Assembly: GCA_963971225.1 (NCBI GenBank)
Contig: OZ020269.1
Coordinates: 79,522,450-79,586,449 of the forward strand
Origin: Melieria omissa
Taxonomy: Eukaryota > Arthropoda > Insecta > Diptera > Ulidiidae
DNA: 64,000 nucleotides
Direction: 5' to 3'
Numbering within the stretch: the first letter of the stretch is position 1; every line of letters begins with the position of its first letter. Positions 62,888 through 64,000 of this stretch are shown here, piece by piece. Below the pieces are notes generated by a model, which worked only from the letters and a program-made list of their open reading frames with translations, did no database searches and had not been told where the DNA came from. The translations under genes were made by a program, and so were the position numbers.

Positions 62888-64000
62888 TTTAACGACTCCT
62901 CGTCCTCAGCCCTGCGCTTGTTGGCTGAGCCTCGATCGTCAGTACTCCCCGCTTCAGGCGATTGCGATCGAGAACGGGAACGCCTCTTTCGTTGGCGGCA
63001 GTCTCGTGATATGTGACCCTGCTTGCCACATGTCCAGCAAACAACTTTAGAGGAGACAACCCGTGGCCTGCCCGGTGTCTCAGAGCTTATGGCCTGGATC
63101 GAAATGTCGCTGTCCGGCTGGATTTGACGTACCCTTGCAGATGCATACCGATTGCCTCCAATCCATGTCGCTTCATATGCCATCGCGCTGGTCACCGTCT
63201 CCTTAAATGTCGGCTTGCCCATCATCAACGCACTGCGACGTGTCTCGGGATCATGAAGACCTTCAATGAACGACTCAATCTTCATCCTTTCGAGATCATC
63301 AGCGCCGAATTTTGGGTAGCACAACTGTACGAGCCGCTCAATGTCTGCTGCATATGTCTGCAGCGCCTCGCTGGCTCTTTGCCTGCGGTTCTTCAGCTCA
63401 CAGTAGTACAGCGTATGGTTGTGCTCGTTGCTGTACTTCACTGCCAACGCTCTCATGACGGCCTCGTAATCACTTCTCGAACATTCCGGAACTGATTTCA
63501 TTACCTCAGCCGCAGGACCTTTCAGCGCCAAAGCCAATCTCCGACCCTTCCTGATATCGGTCCACTGATTTTCCAAAGCAGCTAAGTCGAATTGCAGTTT
63601 GAATGTATCGAATGGCGTAGCACCATAATAAGTAGGCACTTCTGTTCGGGTGGCGAAACTTTCCGGAATCGGCGGCAAACATTCTCGTGGCTGTACCTCT
63701 CTAAGCCGCTCGTCGATTTTTCTGTTTACCGAATCCTCCAGACTGTCCACTCGTTTGTCTAAATGTTCTACTCGCGTCTCCAGGTGCTCAACTTTCACAT
63801 TAATCCTGTCTGAAATCTCTTCCACTTTCTGCTCCAAGCGTTTCCATTTTAGCTATTTCTAGATTTGTCGTTTCGACTTTTGCCGAAATTTCCTGATTCG
63901 CAGTTTCCATTTTCCGGTTGGAAGCTTCAAACATGCCTTTCATTGCGACCATAAGCTGGCTCATGTCCATTGCTTGTGGTGGCGTAGCCGCTGCAGCCGT
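62884..64000 (-). pseudogene. mdg3-like copy 2 Gag, partial and frameshifted
   Basis: The frame from 63,837 down to 62,884 carries the coiled-coil end, the capsid region (Y-Y-G-A-T-P-F-D-T-F, F-I-E-G-L-H-D-P) and the knuckle C-W-T-C-G-K-Q-G-H-I-S-R-D-C. Upstream (63,850-64,000) the sequence still encodes A-M-D-M-S-Q-L-M-V-A-M-K-G-M-F as in copy 1, but in another frame, so one base is gained or two lost near 63,840. The gene continues beyond the window. Confidence 0.82.
62887..62893 (-). promoter_or_regulatory. Conserved GTTAAAC frameshift heptamer, copy 2
   Basis: The minus strand reads TCG-TTA-AAC-TAA at the end of gag, with the pol frame open at -1, exactly as in copy 1. Confidence 0.6.

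Larger units (their letters stand above)
55608..64000 (-). mobile_element. mdg3-like Ty3/gypsy retrotransposon, copy 2 (minus strand, runs off the window)
   Basis: The 3' LTR (59,279 down to 55,608) is split by the RTE element. Pol, the frameshift heptamer and most of gag follow up to the right edge. The 5' LTR and primer site are outside the window. Pol is very close to copy 1 and has the same length within one codon. The LTR, about 412-422 bp without the insertion, is mostly unlike that of copy 1. Bases 55,604-55,607 (GTAT) should recur at the far end if this is a simple insertion. Confidence 0.9.

Overview
The window is eukaryotic and almost certainly from a fly, plausibly a tephritid fruit fly (inference). 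Genes carry short GT-AG introns, intergenic DNA is AT-rich, and the repeat fauna is typical of Diptera: BEL, gypsy/17.6, mdg3-like, RTE, P, hAT, mariner, Tc1, PIF/Harbinger and piggyBac. I found no convincing single-copy host gene. Every coding region I could identify belongs to a transposable element (TE).

Bases 1 to about 23,800 are ancient, low-copy-looking DNA. They hold decayed DNA transposons: a P-like pseudogene on the minus strand (about 1,440-3,761) split by a later insertion, two PIF/Harbinger relics that each keep pieces of the transposase and of its Myb/SANT partner, Tc1 and mariner relics, a piggyBac miniature inside a Tc1 relic, and several short inverted-repeat elements (MITEs) whose ends and target-site duplications (TSDs) can be read directly. 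The stretches 11,000-13,900, 15,000-18,400 and 22,100-23,800 show no recognisable gene. They could be intronic or intergenic host DNA.

Bases 23,820-49,878 form one nested stack that TSDs and LTR pairs resolve completely. A BEL/Pao retrotransposon (284-bp LTRs, TSD ACCCT) is the host. A 4,185-bp P element sits in its 5' LTR (TSD GTTTGTCT). A 1,300-bp hAT element (TSD CTCTGCGT) and a 14-kb gypsy-group 17.6-like element on the minus strand (320-bp LTRs, TSD CGCA) sit in its leader. The 17.6-like element is itself broken by a hAT element (TSD ATTCAGAG) that carries two mariners, one with an intact transposase, and by a full-length mdg3-like Ty3/gypsy element (423-bp identical LTRs, TSD ATAT). The stack reaches four levels: BEL, then 17.6, then hAT, then mariner.

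Bases 49,879-64,000 contain a piggyBac relic bounded by TTAA (50,009-53,629) that was invaded by a Tc1 fragment and a pogo-type MITE, another P-like relic (about 53,990-54,800), and a second mdg3-like copy on the minus strand. That copy runs off the right edge, and its 3' LTR is split by an RTE non-LTR element with a complete 1,010-codon reading frame. The two mdg3-like copies share nearly the same pol but have quite different LTRs.

Both LTR families appear to express pol by -1 frameshifting. A GTTAAAC heptamer abuts the gag stop in both mdg3-like copies, and AAATTTT lies in the 17.6-like overlap.
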